Part shown: positions 4,862 to 7,807 of the stretch, one piece after another
How the letters are laid out: the number at the start of each line of letters is the position of its first letter
Position numbering within the stretch: position 1 is the first letter of the stretch
NCBI GenBank assembly: GCA_036004405.1
Contig: DASYRM010000069.1
Location: 1 to 7,807, forward strand
Reading direction: 5' to 3'
Length of the DNA: 7,807 bases
Origin: DASYRM01 sp036004405
GTDB taxonomy: Bacteria; Acidobacteriota; Vicinamibacteria; Vicinamibacterales; UBA2999
The notes under the pieces: generated by a model
What the model was told of the DNA's origin: nothing
What the model saw: the letters and a program-made list of their open reading frames with translations, nothing else
Databases searched by the model: none
Program-made: the position numbers and the translations under genes

Positions 4862-5770
4862 CTATTTCCGCTGCGACTGCAGTTGTGCGGTCAACATCGC
4901 CTGCTGGATCTCGGCTTCGCCCCAGCAGTTTGCCGGGTCGATGAAGGGATTGGGGGCGCCGGGCTTGAGCCGCGCAAACTTGGCGGCCATGTCGTATTGA
5001 GCGGGATGGTCGCCAAGCGGCACGTCGCACGGGAGGCTCCGGATCACCTTGAACGTGCGGGCGAACTCCGCTTCAATCGCCGGCGTGACGGGAGCCGGCG
5101 CGCGGTAGCTGCACGCGAAGACGACGTCGTAGCTGCGGCCGTTGTCCGCCGCCTTCCCCGTCCACGTCGTGCAGCCGCGTGTGTGGCCGGCCGTGAGATG
5201 CGCAACGAGCGAGACTCCGCCGAGCGTCACGGTCTCGCCGTGGTGCAGGACGCGATCGATCGGGTGAGGCCTGCCCCCCGGCGTGATCTGTCGCAGCGCC
5301 GGCACGTCTTCCTCCATCGCCATGACCTGCGCCCCGGTCAGCTCCTTGACCAGGGCGTCGCCTTCCTGGTGATCGCCGTGCGCGTGCGTCCCGAGGAGGA
5401 TCTTCACGTCCGCGAAGGTGAATCCGAGTTGCTCGACCGATGCGGCGATGGTGCGGACATTCCGTTCGTAGGTGCTGTTGATCAGAATGTGCCCCGCGGG
5501 CGTCGCGATCAGGTAGGAGCTGAGCGTCCTGGTTCCCACGTAGTGGACGTTGCCGATGACCCGGTGGGGCGGAAAGGCCGTGGTCTGGTCCTGGTCGGTG
5601 CCCATGTTGCGGGCGAGAATCGATCGAGGCGTGTAGGTCTGGCCGCGCACGGTGACCGACGGCGAGTCGGCCGGGGCAGTCCCTTGGGCGAGGCCGACGC
5701 CGACGCCTCCGGCGATCAGCGCGGACGCGAGCAGCACCGCAGCCGGCTTAGTCGCGAAGGCCAAAGACAT
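4862..5770 (-). CDS. Secreted subclass B3-like metallo-beta-lactamase-fold hydrolase
   Basis: A 302-residue protein with a signal peptide (hydrophobic 9-27, cut near GLAQG at 26-30), so probably periplasmic. Zinc ligands follow the B3 layout: His129, His131, Asp133 and His134 in THAHGDH, His196 in AGHTRGCTTW, and His254 in LGDHPAQYD. The GHTxGCTTW block and the NPFIDPANCW stretch near the end (274-283) are B3-type. The residues after the HxHxDH motif are QEGD, where typical B3 lactamases have AGG-like residues, so the true substrate may not be a beta-lactam. The start is ATG 5770; an AGGTGG 14 nt upstream is rather distant, and GTG 5788 is the in-frame alternative. It lies 23 bp downstream of the quinoprotein dehydrogenase on the same strand and is presumably cotranscribed. 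Metallo-beta-lactamase-fold proteins also accompany quinoprotein systems, which offers a second reading of its job. Confidence 0.88.
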   Translation of the reverse strand: MSLAFATKPAAVLLASALIAGGVGVGLAQGTAPADSPSVTVRGQTYTPRSILARNMGTDQDQTTAFPPHRVIGNVHYVGTRTLSSYLIATPAGHILINSTYERNVRTIAASVEQLGFTFADVKILLGTHAHGDHQEGDALVKELTGAQVMAMEEDVPALRQITPGGRPHPIDRVLHHGETVTLGGVSLVAHLTAGHTRGCTTWTGKAADNGRSYDVVFACSYRAPAPVTPAIEAEFARTFKVIRSLPCDVPLGDHPAQYDMAAKFARLKPGAPNPFIDPANCWGEAEIQQAMLTAQLQSQRK

Positions 5771-5793
5771 AGAGTGAATTGCCGCCACCTGGC

Positions 5794-7807
<2,014 letters not shown>

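Overview
This is a high-GC window whose third codon positions are almost always G or C. It most resembles a soil Acidobacteriota genome, probably Vicinamibacteria-like. The main grounds are two adjacent TIGR03435/DUF3738 secreted proteins, a family expanded in soil Acidobacteria; an M56 peptidase carrying the acidobacterial-style carboxypeptidase-regulatory plus TonB C-terminal tail; and a secreted PQQ beta-propeller dehydrogenase. The taxonomic call is inference from gene content only.

Layout. (1) The left edge holds the 5' part of a minus-strand zinc-ribbon NUDIX hydrolase, with a complete Nudix box, starting near 290-305. (2) It is divergent from an unrecognised 200-residue plus-strand protein (380-982). 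(3) Next is a four-gene plus-strand run: a BlaI/MecI-type repressor (1035-1418), an M56 BlaR1-like membrane metallopeptidase (1415-3031) and two DUF3738 paralogues (about 3046-3918 and 3966-4778). The repressor is preceded by a promoter flanked and overlapped by two 16-bp dyads 20 bp apart, which look like its own operators. (4) After an 83-bp convergent gap, the minus strand carries a PQQ-dependent dehydrogenase (5794 to beyond the right edge) and, 23 bp downstream of it, a secreted subclass-B3-like metallo-beta-lactamase-fold hydrolase (4862-5770).

How the parts may work together. The repressor and M56 protease are the usual two halves of a proteolysis-relieved switch: the membrane protease senses an envelope signal and inactivates the repressor. 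This M56 protein has no penicillin-binding sensor domain. Its tail is a beta-sandwich regulatory-like domain plus a TonB C-terminal domain, and two secreted DUF3738 proteins lie downstream in the same transcription unit. It therefore looks like an envelope-sensing or envelope-remodelling module of unknown signal, not a classical beta-lactam resistance regulon. The B3-like hydrolase nearby is on the other strand, co-oriented with the quinoprotein, and no matching operator was seen in the 23 bp in front of it; the promoter of that pair lies outside the window.

The most interesting items are the tandem operator dyads overlapping an apparently leaderless start codon, the sensor-less M56/DUF3738 module, a codon-phased 9-bp tandem repeat at the start of the first DUF3738 gene (with a similar G-rich leader before the second), and the quinoprotein/B3-like pairing.
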